From Nitrospira sp. (lineage in GTDB: Bacteria; Nitrospirota; Nitrospiria; Nitrospirales; Nitrospiraceae): a stretch of 24,831 bases of DNA. The DNA is taken from the NCBI GenBank assembly GCA_015904055.1, contig JABMDE010000055.1:18934-43764 (forward strand). The letters run 5' to 3'. Below are positions 1-8,046 of the stretch, piece by piece. The position numbers were made by a program, and so were the translations under genes. Every line of letters begins with the position of its first letter. Within the stretch, counting starts at the first letter, position 1. The notes beneath the pieces were generated by a model. It made no database searches and was not told the origin of the DNA. It saw only the letters and a list, made by a program, of their open reading frames with translations.

Positions 1-648
1 GTCAATCGCGACTATACTCAGGGGTACGACTTGATTCTCATCGGTCATGCCGGCCATCCGGAAGTGATCGGGACATTGGGGCAAATTCCAGACAAATTTC
101 ACTTGGTATCCTCGGTTCAAGATGTCGAAAAACTTCAAGTGGAAAGCACGGTCAATCTGTCGTATGTCACGCAGACGACGCTTAGTGTAGACGAATGCCG
201 GGACATTGTCGGGGCATTGCATCGGCGGTTCCCGAACATCAAAGGCCCGCATCAGGAAGACATTTGTTACGCGACGCAGAACCGGCAAAATGCCGTGAAG
301 GAATTGTCCCGTTTGGTGGACGTCATCCTCGTCATCGGGTCCCCGAATAGCTCCAATTCCAACCGTCTGCGCGAGTTGGGGGAGCAGTGTGGGATTCCCT
401 CCTATCTCATCGACTCTGCCAGTGACATCAATCCGGCCTGGTTGCAAGGAGCCAAAGCGGTCGGGATTGCCGCTGGTGCCTCCGCTCCGGAGGTGTTGGT
501 TACGGAAGTGGTGGCGTTCTTGCGATCCTCAGGCCCTTCAGAGGTTGAGGAGCTTACGGTAATCGAAGAAGATGTCGAGTTTCTCTTGCCCAAAGAACTC
601 GTGCAGATCGAATCGGCCGGTAAGTCAGCCGCCGGCGTCGTAAGTTAG
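1..648 (+). CDS. ispH: IspH (4-hydroxy-3-methylbut-2-enyl diphosphate reductase), second copy, cut by the left edge
   Basis: The reading frame is open from base 1 with no start codon of its own, so the gene continues to the left. Base 1 corresponds to base 9422 of the intact ispH, i.e. residue 107 of 321. What remains carries the middle and C-terminal parts of the iron-sulfur enzyme that makes IPP and DMAPP in the last step of the MEP pathway. Visible motifs are GHAGHPE (substrate diphosphate binding), the third cluster cysteine in EDICYATQ, and [11 protein letters not shown]. The protein differs from the intact copy only near the C-terminus (GVVS against GIVS), although the DNA differs at many third codon positions. 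It is followed by the same stem-loop and the same smc gene as the intact copy. Whether the 5' part exists upstream cannot be seen here. Confidence 0.9.
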   Translation, partial: VNRDYTQGYDLILIGHAGHPEVIGTLGQIPDKFHLVSSVQDVEKLQVESTVNLSYVTQTTLSVDECRDIVGALHRRFPNIKGPHQEDICYATQNRQNAVKELSRLVDVILVIGSPNSSNSNRLRELGEQCGIPSYLIDSASDINPAWLQGAKAVGIAAGASAPEVLVTEVVAFLRSSGPSEVEELTVIEEDVEFLLPKELVQIESAGKSAAGVVS

Positions 649-678
649 ATTGCTAGCCGTCTTAGACTAAATCCTCTA

Positions 679-703
679 CGATCCCCACATCTTGTGGGGA
701 TCG
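679..703 (+). terminator. Stem-loop after ispH copy 1
   Basis: A perfect 11-bp stem (cgatccccaca / tgtggggatcg) with a 3-base loop lies 31 bases after the ispH stop. There is no following T-run, so it is either a weak intrinsic terminator or an RNA-stabilising hairpin. The same structure follows the intact ispH at 10099-10125, which supports a conserved function. Confidence 0.6.
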
Positions 704-821
704 CTCGTTCAGATCCCCACATGATGTGTTTTATTTTGATTTCTCCGGACCCATATGCTACAAGGTCAGACCGTTTCTCCTCCATTAACCAACGTTGTCA
801 GTGTTCGTAAATGGTGAATTG

Positions 822-2264
822 ATGTATTTGAAATCATTGGATATGTTGGGATTTAAGTCCTTTGCGGAAGGGAAGATCAAATTCCCTGAAGGGGTGACCG
901 CGATCGTGGGCCCCAATGGGAGTGGGAAGAGTAACGTGGTGGATGCGATTCTCTGGGTATTAGGCGAACAAAGCACCAAGACCCTTCGAAGCGAAAAGAT
1001 GGAAGATGTTATTTTCAATGGAACAGAACTCCGAAAGCCGTTAGGGATGGCAGAAGTCTCGCTGACCATCGGAGGGCTCGATCAAGCGACGATGAGGCTT
1101 GAAGGCGGTTCAGGTCTACCCACCCAGCTGACAGAATTCGAGGAGTTGATGATCACGCGGCGGCTCTATCGGAATGGGGAGAGCGAATACCTCGTCAATA
1201 AAACCGTGTGCAGACTCAAGGATATCCGTAGCTTGTTGCTCGATACCCGTGCCGGTAGCAAAGGGCACACCGTCATTGCGCAGGGCCAGATCGATCAGAT
1301 TCTCAATGCGTCGCCTCAAGATCGGCGCGAACTCATTGAGGAAACCGCCGGTATCATCCGCTACAAGAAGCAAAAGGCCGAGGCATTGCGAAAGCTCGAA
1401 GCCACTCAGCAAAACCTTCTCCGTGTCCGCGACATCATTGCAGAAGTGAAGAAACAGCTGAATTCTCTGGAGCGGCAAGCGAGACAGGCGCGGACCTACC
1501 AGACCTTACAGCAGGAAGCGCGCGTGATCGAGATTGAATTGCTGACCAGAGAGTTTAGGGCGCTCCGGAGCGGATTGCAGGAGGTTGAGACTGAAGTGGC
1601 GGGTCTGGATCAACGAGAGTCCGGCATGGCGGCTGAACAGGCACGGTTGACGGCGGATCTTGAACAGGCGCGGCTCGATGCGATTGCGATGGGCGACTCG
1701 ACCGGCAAGATTCGGGAAGAGCAGGCACTGATTGAGCAGCAGCAGGCGCAGGCGCTGACGGCGGCGGAGGTCGAACGGAATCGGAGTCAATTGTTCGGCG
1801 AACAGCAGACACAGGAGTCTGCCGAGTTGGAGGAGTTAGCACGTTCGCATGACGAATTGGCTACGGCGCTCCAATCTATCGACTTCTCCTTGGGTTCTGT
1901 CCAAGAAGAGATGGAGGCCAAAGAACGTGCGCTCGGCGAGCTCGATCGAGACATGGAAGGGCAGGTACTTCAGCGGGCGTTGGCTGTGGCAGAAGAAGAG
2001 CGGGGGCGCAACGATGTCCTGCAGCTTGCCGTGCTCGTGGCGAATACGGAACAAGGTGTTACGCAGTTGGCGGCGCGTATGCGCGAACTCGCGGGTCGTG
2101 AAAGCGGGATGATATCCGAACGAGAAGGGCTTGAGGGGAATCTCCACATAGGCTTTGGTGGAAATTTCACCGGCGACCAAGGCGATGCCGGTGGTCAAGA
2201 TGGTTTCGCAGGCGACGCGCGAGTATTTGTCTTGTGCGATGATTGCGTCCAGAATTCCATCTGA
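822..2264 (+). pseudogene. smc: Truncated smc (chromosome-segregation ATPase), N-terminal third only
   Basis: The ATG at 822 matches the start of the intact smc at 10244 and is preceded by a ggtga ribosome-binding site. About 438 native residues remain: the N-terminal ATPase half with Walker A (GPNGSGKSN) and part of the first coiled coil. At about 2136 the frame runs into antisense metK sequence and adds roughly 42 foreign residues before the stop at 2262-2264. The hinge, the second coiled coil and the C-terminal signature and Walker B half are missing, so it cannot form a working SMC ATPase. The native part is about 95% identical to the intact protein by eye, with scattered substitutions and no frameshift, so it has not decayed inside its reading frame. 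Confidence 0.93.
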
Positions 2265-2336
2265 AATCTGGTCGGCGATCTTGTCCGGGTGCCCTTCCGT
2301 GACTGATTCCGAAGTGAACAAGTAGTTATTTCTCAT
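2137..2336 (-). pseudogene. metK: 5' fragment of metK (S-adenosylmethionine synthetase)
   Basis: Read on the minus strand from the ATG at 2336, about 66 codons match the start of S-adenosylmethionine synthetase. Visible motifs are [20 protein letters not shown] (ATP and methionine binding loop), DAI, VACET and [12 protein letters not shown] good ribosome-binding site (agaggg) lies about 5 bases before the ATG. The gene stops being metK at about 2137, where the reading frame continues antisense through smc sequence to 1836 without meaning. The normal protein is around 380-400 residues, so over 80% is missing, including the catalytic core. No intact metK is present in the window. It faces smc copy 1 tail-to-tail, so the junction either joined two convergent genes by deletion, or is an inversion or assembly joint. 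Confidence 0.9.
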
Positions 2337-2583
2337 GCATCCCTCTAGGTTGCGGTTATCGAACGCCGCCGGTGGTTCGTGTAGAAAATGACGAGGCCCG
2401 AGCGACAGACTGACGTTAGAGATCTGTGGATTCTAGAGGAGGCGTGTGGATTTGTCCATCACTACCAAAGAAGTGAGGGGGCAGCGAGGGCGCACAGGCG
2501 CTGCCTTGACACTTCTTTTGAGGCGTTTGTAAGATGACAAGATTTCAAAGGAATTGCGCCCACCATTGTACTGGGACCTGTTC
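2337..2583. other. Intergenic region between metK fragment and the thioredoxin-like gene
   Basis: This 247-base gap holds the divergent 5' regions of the metK fragment (minus) and the thioredoxin-family gene (plus). Apart from the plus-strand promoter candidate at 2506-2533, no convincing structure or small gene is seen. No recognisable SAM or SAH riboswitch was found ahead of metK. Confidence 0.5.
2506..2533 (+). promoter_or_regulatory. Sigma70-type promoter candidate for the tlpA-like/ccdA pair
   Basis: A consensus -35 box TTGACA (2506-2511) is separated by 16 bases from TGTAAG (2528-2533), which matches 4 of 6 bases of the -10 consensus. It lies about 50 bases upstream of the chosen start at 2584. 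Confidence 0.55.
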
Positions 2584-3153
2584 ATGAAATGTGTTCCAAC
2601 CATAGGCATGTGCATCGGACTGATGGCCGCGCAGCCAGTGTTCGGGGTCTGTCTCTCAACCTCGGCCGACGCAGAGTCGCCGTTTGCAAGGCCGCAGATT
2701 GTCGAACGGAATCTTGCGATGGTGAAGGTCGGCGACGAGGCGCCGAACTTTCAATTGCGCGATCTTTCCGGCAACATGCTGAGCCTGTCTCAGTTCCGGG
2801 GCAAAGTCGTCCTGTTGAATTTCTGGGCCACATGGTGCGGACCCTGTCGGATTGAGATGCCGGCGATGGAGCAACTGTATCGGACTCTTCCTCGCAGGGA
2901 ATTCGAGATCTTGGCGGTGTCCACGGATGCCCAGGGCGCCGCGGTGACTCGTCCGTTTCAGCGGGAAATGGGGTTTACGTTTCCCATTCTCCATGACGAG
3001 GAATATCGAGTGGGTTTCATCTACGGTGCGCGATCGCTTCCTCTGACCTTCATGGTTGATCGCCAAGGTGTGATTCGAAAAAAGATTTTTGGTGCGCGTG
3101 ACTGGGATTCGCCTGAAGCCCGCGAGTTGATCCAGATACTCATGAAGTCGTAA
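2584..3153 (+). CDS. TlpA/ResA-like thioredoxin-fold protein, exported
   Basis: A 189-residue thiol-disulfide oxidoreductase of the TlpA/ResA type, expected to reduce periplasmic disulfides such as the haem-binding cysteines of apocytochrome c. An N-terminal hydrophobic segment (about residues 1-30, ending in SADA) looks like a signal peptide or anchor. The AhpC/TSA-redoxin domain follows, with VGDEAPNFQLRDLSG, the redox motif WCGPC (Cys85 and Cys88) and the cis-proline region RSLPLTFMVD. I chose the ATG at 2584 over an in-frame TTG at 2554 because it gives a proper signal sequence start and has gggac at suitable spacing. The stop is 2 bases before ccdA, so the two genes are co-transcribed and likely act together, CcdA passing electrons to this protein. 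Confidence 0.88.
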   Translation: MKCVPTIGMCIGLMAAQPVFGVCLSTSADAESPFARPQIVERNLAMVKVGDEAPNFQLRDLSGNMLSLSQFRGKVVLLNFWATWCGPCRIEMPAMEQLYRTLPRREFEILAVSTDAQGAAVTRPFQREMGFTFPILHDEEYRVGFIYGARSLPLTFMVDRQGVIRKKIFGARDWDSPEARELIQILMKS

Positions 3154-3155
3154 GC

Positions 3156-3902
3156 ATGACGCAATCGATCCCCCAGATTTCACTGATTGCCGCGTTTTCA
3201 GCCGGCTTGCTTTCGTTTGTATCCCCATGCGTGCTGCCGCTGGTGCCGTCCTACATTTCGTACATCACGGGACTTTCGGTCGAACAGCTGACCGACGCAT
3301 CGGAACGGGTCAAATTCAAGAAGGCGATCGTGCTGAACTCGTTGCTATTCATTGCCGGGTTCTCCTCGGTGTTCATTGCGTTTGGCGCATCGGCCAGCCT
3401 CCTGGGGCAAGTGCTTATTACGTATCAGGACCATATTCGCCGATTCGGCGGGGTCTTGATTGTGATATTCGGGCTCTATTTGCTCGGCATCCTGAATTTA
3501 AATTTCTTAAAAATGGAGCATCGCTTTCAATTCCGCAGCCGGCCAGCCGGGTATTTGGGATCGTTCCTGATCGGCGTGGCGTTTGCCGCAGGCTGGACCC
3601 CCTGCGTGGGGCCGGTATTGGGTTCAATCCTCTTGTACGCCAGTACGACAGATTCCCTTCTGAGCGGGGTGGTGCTCTTGACGTCCTATTCGTTAGGGCT
3701 GGGCCTGCCGCTTTTTCTGACGGCATTGGGTGTGGATCGATTTCTGGCCTACTTCAAGCAGGCCCGCGCCTACCTCTGGGGCGTGTCGACGGTGAGCGGC
3801 GTGTTACTGGTCGTCGTCGGCGTGATGATCTATGCCAATTCTCTCACGATGATTACGAGTTTCCTGGAGCGGTATGGTATCGGTTGGTATCTGGGGCAGT
3901 AG
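3156..3902 (+). CDS. ccdA: CcdA-type membrane thiol transporter (cytochrome c biogenesis)
   Basis: A 248-residue polytopic membrane protein with about six hydrophobic helices. It matches the CcdA/DsbD transmembrane family, which carries reducing equivalents from cytoplasmic thioredoxin to periplasmic thioredoxin-like proteins. The two hallmark cysteines are in place: FVSPCVLPLVPSY (Cys25) in the first helix and AGWTPCVGPVLGS (Cys150) in the fourth. Length is typical for CcdA (about 220-250) and there is no DsbD-like periplasmic domain. It starts 2 bases after the stop of the thioredoxin-like gene, whose product is the obvious redox partner. A cytochrome c maturation role fits an organism rich in c-type haem proteins but is inferred from family and neighbour only. 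Confidence 0.92.
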   Translation: MTQSIPQISLIAAFSAGLLSFVSPCVLPLVPSYISYITGLSVEQLTDASERVKFKKAIVLNSLLFIAGFSSVFIAFGASASLLGQVLITYQDHIRRFGGVLIVIFGLYLLGILNLNFLKMEHRFQFRSRPAGYLGSFLIGVAFAAGWTPCVGPVLGSILLYASTTDSLLSGVVLLTSYSLGLGLPLFLTALGVDRFLAYFKQARAYLWGVSTVSGVLLVVVGVMIYANSLTMITSFLERYGIGWYLGQ

Positions 3903-3975
3903 TTTATTTTCACTAATCTCTGCTTTTCATAATCTCTTCATCCGCTGATGAGCGCCTACTCGCCGTGCTGCTTTT

Positions 3976-4063
3976 CGTCGTTCGTATCTCGTGAAGCGCA
4001 GGACGGAAATTGAGCGTACTTCTTCTTTGCTTGCGAGATACGCTTCACGAGATACGAGGAACG
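3976..4063. repeat. Long intergenic inverted repeat between ccdA and the BamD-like gene
   Basis: The arm cgcttcacgagatacga (4041-4057) is an exact reverse complement of the sequence at 3982-3998. Pairing extends outward with a 2-base bulge (cgttcg against cgaggaacg). The loop of about 42 bases contains a further cgagatacg that repeats within the right arm (4034-4042 and 4048-4056). It lies between the ends of two convergent genes and could act as a bidirectional terminator. A related tatctcgt...gaagcg string occurs at 6139-6165, also between convergent genes, so this looks like a dispersed intergenic repeat family. Confidence 0.8.
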
Positions 4064-4066
4064 CGG

Positions 4067-4990
4067 CTAGCACCAGGTGCCGAGGCGGCAGGCGGTAAAG
4101 GCCTGCCCAAGCGTACTGGGGGAAGGAATTGAGAACAGCTTTGACACCGGAGATCCGGCCGCAGCCGCTCCAATATCGGCGATGGGGGATGGGTCTGACT
4201 TATGCGCAAATTGAGGGCCTGGTTTTGCCCCGCCTAGCTTTGCGAGCAGGCTGTTTCCGTCATTGACTGCTGTGCTACTCGGGTATTTGCTCGCTAGTAG
4301 GACCAGACTCTCCCGTGCCCAATCGTCGGCACCCAATTCATGGTAGCTCATAGCCAGAAAATACAAGGCATCGGGAGCAACGAGCCGATCGGGATAGGTC
4401 TTGATGATTAGTTCGAATCGGTGCGCGGCAGCCAGGTACGAGCCGCGCCGGTAGTAGAACTGGCCAACAAATAGGTGCATTTGCGCCAGCCAGTTATGGC
4501 AGTCTTCAATTTTCTGCTGTGCTTGGGCATCGTAGCGGCTTCCAGGATAGTCTTTCCGGACGCGTTCGAATGCGGTGATGGCTTTCTGAATCGGCTCCGG
4601 ATCCCGATCGATGCTTTTCGCAAGCTTGAGCTGAACCTCTCCGATCTTAAACGCGGCATAGGGGGCGAGCATATGGCTCCTGAAGAGATCCAGGAACCGG
4701 TTGTATTCGGTTAAGGCCTCGTTGTATTCCTCTTTCTCAAAAAAAGCTTCTCCACGTTTCATGATCACATTGGGGTGGAAGAGCTGTTTCTCAATATTGT
4801 CTTCGAGAAAGATCTGCTCGTCTACGCCGCTGACCACTTTTTTCACACCGCTTCGTAAGTCTTCGGGGGTGCCTGAACAGGCAGCAAGGAAGCTTAGTCC
4901 TACGAGAAGGCATCCCAGGCGTGGCAGGAAAAAAGAAGCTTGCGATGTCCAACTGGCTTTGGTGTGTGAGACTGTATCCAGTGAGAACAT
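4067..4990 (-). CDS. bamD: BamD-like outer-membrane lipoprotein (TPR repeats)
   Basis: A 307-residue lipoprotein of the BamD/YfiO (ComL) type, a part of the machine that inserts beta-barrel proteins in the outer membrane. A long basic N-terminus leads into a hydrophobic stretch and the lipobox LAAC, so Cys38 should be the lipidated residue after cleavage. TPR-like helices follow: FEKEEYNEALTEYNRFLDLF, a middle repeat ending KDYPGSRYDAQAQQKIEDC, and YYRRGSYLAAAHRFELIIKT. The last 50 or so residues are low in helix character and end in Cys. It is divergent from fabH, with 141 bases between starts. Length is somewhat above the usual 240-280, due to both tails. The family call is firm; that it is the only BamD of the cell is an assumption. 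Confidence 0.85.
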   Translation of the reverse strand: MFSLDTVSHTKASWTSQASFFLPRLGCLLVGLSFLAACSGTPEDLRSGVKKVVSGVDEQIFLEDNIEKQLFHPNVIMKRGEAFFEKEEYNEALTEYNRFLDLFRSHMLAPYAAFKIGEVQLKLAKSIDRDPEPIQKAITAFERVRKDYPGSRYDAQAQQKIEDCHNWLAQMHLFVGQFYYRRGSYLAAAHRFELIIKTYPDRLVAPDALYFLAMSYHELGADDWARESLVLLASKYPSSTAVNDGNSLLAKLGGAKPGPQFAHKSDPSPIADIGAAAAGSPVSKLFSIPSPSTLGQAFTACRLGTWC

Positions 4991-5045
4991 AGGCTCGATT
5001 CATAGCAAGAATGGAGGGCAAAAAGCAACGAGCAGGAGGGTTCGG

Positions 5046-5074
5046 TTGACCCACATCCGCCCTCTCCCTATAAT
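5046..5074 (+). promoter_or_regulatory. Near-consensus sigma70 promoter of fabH
   Basis: TTGACC (5046-5051) and a perfect TATAAT (5069-5074) are separated by exactly 17 bases. Transcription should begin around 5081, giving a leader of about 50 bases before fabH at 5132. Confidence 0.85.
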
Positions 5075-5131
5075 CCCGCGCACGTTGTATCGGTAGCACC
5101 TTGTTGTCTTGACCTATCATCGGTAGGAAGC

Positions 5132-6124
5132 ATGATTCGAACCAGGGCGATTGGAACGGGCAGCTACGTGCCTCATCGGGTCGTGACGAACGAGGAGATT
5201 GCCCGGCCGTTAGGACTCGCTCCCGACCAGATCTACCGGCTGACCGGCATTCGAGAACGGCATTGGGCGGCAGATCACGAGGCGTCTTCTGACATGGCGA
5301 TTGAGGCGGGACGCCAGGCCCTCTTGGCGGCCGGCTGTGACGCGTCTGCTATCGAGGCCGTCATTGTGTCCACCACGTCTCCGGATGTGGTGTTTCCTTC
5401 AACCGCTTGTTATGTCCAGCGTGGATTAGGATGTAAAAGCGTGGGTGCGTTTGATGTATCTGCTTCCTGCTCCGGCTTTCTCTATGGGCTCTCTATGGCC
5501 CACGCCATGATTGAGAGCGGGCAAATTCGGACCTGTTTGGTGGCGGCATCGGAGGTCAAGTCTCGTTTTCTCAATCCAAAAGATGAGGCGACCGCCATGT
5601 TGTTCGGCGATGGGGCAGGTGCTGTCGTATTGCGTGGCGAGGAAGATCGAAGTCCGGAGAGGCGAGGGATCTTAGGCATCAGGTTGCGCGCCGATGGGTC
5701 GCGGCATGAGCTCATTCGTGTTCAGGCCGGCGGATCGCGAACGCCGTCTTCTCACGCTACGGTAGAGAAGCATGAACATACCCTACGTATGCAGGGCGCC
5801 TCACTCTATCGGGTTGCGATTCGGCGGATTGAACAGGCTGTGCAGGATATCTTGAAGGAGTTCGGAGTCGGTCTTCGTGAGGTCAAGCAGGTCGTTCTTC
5901 ATCAGGCCAACGGCCGGATTCTCGCCCAGATTGCCGATCGTCTGGCGATCCCTCAGGACAGACTCTCGTCGGTCATCGAACGGTACGGCAACACGTCATC
6001 AGCGTCGTTGCCCATTGCCCTTGATGTGGCGGTGCGCGGTGGGGCTATTGCCCCCGGTGATCTTGTCCTGCTGGGCAGTTTCGGCGGAGGCTTGACGTGG
6101 GCGACCGGGCTTGTCCGGTGGTAG
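5132..6124 (+). CDS. fabH: Beta-ketoacyl-ACP synthase III
   Basis: A 330-residue thiolase-fold condensing enzyme that starts fatty acid synthesis by joining acetyl-CoA to malonyl-ACP. The full catalytic triad is visible: Cys113 in SASCSGFLYGL, His257 in LHQANGRI and Asn287 in RYGNTSSAS. The C-terminal glycine loop LLGSFGGGLTWAT is also present. Length is close to the usual 315-330. The ATG at 5132 gives the standard N-terminus (IGTGSYVPHRVVTNEEI) and follows a strong promoter. No other fab genes sit nearby; the gene stands alone between a divergent bamD and a convergent sensor kinase gene. A FabH-like enzyme with another starter acyl group cannot be excluded from sequence. Confidence 0.93.
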   Translation: MIRTRAIGTGSYVPHRVVTNEEIARPLGLAPDQIYRLTGIRERHWAADHEASSDMAIEAGRQALLAAGCDASAIEAVIVSTTSPDVVFPSTACYVQRGLGCKSVGAFDVSASCSGFLYGLSMAHAMIESGQIRTCLVAASEVKSRFLNPKDEATAMLFGDGAGAVVLRGEEDRSPERRGILGIRLRADGSRHELIRVQAGGSRTPSSHATVEKHEHTLRMQGASLYRVAIRRIEQAVQDILKEFGVGLREVKQVVLHQANGRILAQIADRLAIPQDRLSSVIERYGNTSSASLPIALDVAVRGGAIAPGDLVLLGSFGGGLTWATGLVRW

Positions 6125-6138
6125 CAGTCCAGTGAGCG

Positions 6139-6165
6139 TATTCGTATCTCGTCGTTCGTGAAGCG
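6139..6165. repeat. Short member of the intergenic tatctcgt/gaagcg repeat family
   Basis: Between the convergent ends of fabH and the kinase gene the string cgtatctcgt-cgttcgtgaagcgt repeats the words of the inverted repeat at 3976-4063, in a rearranged order. It shares the same type of position (between gene ends). No long stem forms here. Confidence 0.5.
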
Positions 6166-6195
6166 TAAGGCCTGCTCCGTCGGCGCGCGTGCAGG

Positions 6196-8046
6196 CTAAA
6201 ACTTGCCCGTTTGAACCACTATTTTATCTCTGCTTCGAATGGGAAGACGCACCACGAATTTGCTCCCGTGAGGCTGGTTCGCTTCTACCCACACCTGTCC
6301 CCCATGCCCTTCTACGATATGCTTCACAATTGCTAGCCCGAGCCCTGTCCCGCCCAGTTCACGCGACCGGGCCTTGTCGACACGATAAAATCGCTCAAAT
6401 ACCCGTGGGCGGTCCTGTTCGGGGATGCCGATTCCTGTGTCGGACACCGTGAGTTCGATTCCTCCTTCGGAGGATCCCGTTGCCCCTGCCCCATTGATCA
6501 ACCTGGAATTGACGATGATGGTGCCGCCGGCTGGCGTATATTTCACGGCATTATCGAGCAAATTCGTCAGCACCTGCATAAGGCGGCCTTCATCACCTGG
6601 GACGGGAGGGAGGGCATCGTCAATTGACAGGACTAAACGATGCCCGTTCTTGTCGGCGATGGGTTTGATCGTGGCTAATGCACGGTCGATAATCGGGCGT
6701 AAGTCAACCGGCTCTTCTTTCAAGAGGACACGGCCCGATTCGATTTTCGATAATTCGAGCAAATCTTCGATAATCAGGTTCAGCCGGTCGCTCTGTTTGA
6801 GAATGATATCCAGAAATTTCGCTGAGGCCACAGGGTCGTCTTTCGCCCCATCCAGCAGGGCTTCGACATAGCCTTTGATGGATGTGAGCGGTGTGCGCAG
6901 TTCATGGGAGACGTTTGCCACGAAGTCTTTCCGGATATTTTCGAGACGTCGTAGTTCGGTCATGTCATGGAATACCAGCACGACACAGGCTTCATTTTCC
7001 CGTTCGCCTCCCGCGACGGAGACCTCGATGTGTAAGCAGCGATTGGAGAGCGGCAGCACAATCTCACCCTCATGATTCGTCCGCGACCGCAGAGAGGAAA
7101 TGACGAGGTCGTTCAATTCTTGGTGGCGGAACAGCTCTGCACAGGGACGGCCACGGGCCTCTGCGCGTGAGACTCCAAACATACGCTCCAGCGCCGGGTT
7201 GATCTGTAAGACATGGCTGCGATAGTCGAGCACCATGACTCCTTCAACCATCGAGGTCAGCATGGCCAGCAACTGCGCCCGATCTTCCGAAAGTTCATCG
7301 ATCCTGGCGTACAGTCGATCGGCCAGGTCATTGAGCGCATCGGCCAGAAGACTGGCTTCCTCATGGGCGGTGGTTTTGATGGGAGCAATCCGTCGGTCGG
7401 AGGCCAGCTGACGGGCGGTCTGCGCAATTTCAGAAAGGGGTGCGGCAATGCTGTGGGTGAGCCAGAGGCTGAGCAATGCGATGACGAGCAACGCGCCGGC
7501 GAGCGCTCCGATAAGGGTTCGCTGAAACTGGGCGATATCACGGTCAAGCTGGACCATGGGGAGAGCGACGCGCACGACGATCGGGTGAGCGTCCGGAGGC
7601 TGTGTCAGGAGCATGGCTCGATAGACGGTACGTTCTCCGGTGATGACACTGGTCCGAATATCCTGCCCGTGCCCTGTGCCGAGGGCCTGTGTGACTTCGG
7701 GTTTTACTCGATGGTTGTCGATGGTGGGCAAGTCGACATCCCGTACCGCGCTGTCGGCGAGCACCGTTCCGTCTGCGGCGATCAACGTAACCCGGGCTGT
7801 GGCCTGGTTTCCGAGGTCGCGGGCGGCTTCTTGTAGTCGGGATGATGTCGGGATCGGGGAAGACGGACGAAACAAGGGTTGGAACCCATGCTCAACGAGT
7901 CGGGCGTTCGCGTCCAATACATCGCCCAACTGCGCCAAGTACTGGCGTTCGAGCGATTGAATTGCCACGGCGCCGGCAACCACCACGCCACCGGTTACCG
8001 CCAGCAGCATTCCGATCGCCACTGTCCATCGGATCGACAGAGTCAT
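6196..8046 (-). CDS. phoR: PhoR-like sensor histidine kinase
   Basis: A 616-residue membrane kinase, counted from the ATG at 8046. Segments in order are TM1 (about 6-29), a periplasmic sensor domain of about 150 residues, TM2 (about 178-197), a HAMP linker, and a PAS domain with LQINPALERMFGVSRAEA. Next come the dimerisation domain with VSHELRTPLTS (phospho-acceptor His381) and the ATPase domain with N box NLLDNAVKYTP, DTGIGIP, FERFYRVDKARS and GGTGLGLAIVKH. I prefer 8046 to an upstream ATG at 8091, because the extra codons come from a repetitive G-rich stretch and would put a proline-rich tail before TM1. The response regulator gene lies 73 bases upstream on the same strand. The periplasmic plus PAS architecture is PhoR-like, but the signal is not certain to be phosphate because no pst genes are in view. 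Confidence 0.88.
   Translation of the reverse strand: MTLSIRWTVAIGMLLAVTGGVVVAGAVAIQSLERQYLAQLGDVLDANARLVEHGFQPLFRPSSPIPTSSRLQEAARDLGNQATARVTLIAADGTVLADSAVRDVDLPTIDNHRVKPEVTQALGTGHGQDIRTSVITGERTVYRAMLLTQPPDAHPIVVRVALPMVQLDRDIAQFQRTLIGALAGALLVIALLSLWLTHSIAAPLSEIAQTARQLASDRRIAPIKTTAHEEASLLADALNDLADRLYARIDELSEDRAQLLAMLTSMVEGVMVLDYRSHVLQINPALERMFGVSRAEARGRPCAELFRHQELNDLVISSLRSRTNHEGEIVLPLSNRCLHIEVSVAGGERENEACVVLVFHDMTELRRLENIRKDFVANVSHELRTPLTSIKGYVEALLDGAKDDPVASAKFLDIILKQSDRLNLIIEDLLELSKIESGRVLLKEEPVDLRPIIDRALATIKPIADKNGHRLVLSIDDALPPVPGDEGRLMQVLTNLLDNAVKYTPAGGTIIVNSRLINGAGATGSSEGGIELTVSDTGIGIPEQDRPRVFERFYRVDKARSRELGGTGLGLAIVKHIVEGHGGQVWVEANQPHGSKFVVRLPIRSRDKIVVQTGKF

Larger units (their letters stand above)
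1..2136 (+). repeat. Divergent duplicate of the ispH-smc block (matches 9422-11558)
   Basis: The whole stretch, including the ispH-smc spacer, aligns collinearly with 9422-11558, with a single-base length difference in the spacer. By eye several percent of bases differ, mostly at third codon positions in ispH. Homology stops abruptly at about 2136, where the sequence becomes a reversed metK fragment. No insertion sequence or inverted repeat marks the break. Confidence 0.95.

Noticed and set aside
1836..2336. A 166-codon minus-strand open frame starting as MetK
   Set aside because: Only the first 66 or so codons are metK; the rest is smc read backwards. Treated as a metK fragment instead.
2337..2450. 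SAM or SAH riboswitch upstream of the metK fragment
   Set aside because: No match to the conserved cores of the known classes could be seen on the minus strand.
2656..3228. 190-codon minus-strand open frame opposite the thioredoxin-like gene
   Set aside because: It is the shadow of a firmly identified gene and has no recognisable protein features.
3227..3916. 229-codon plus-strand frame overlapping ccdA
   Set aside because: ccdA in the other frame has conserved cysteines and membrane helices; this frame is a high-GC shadow.
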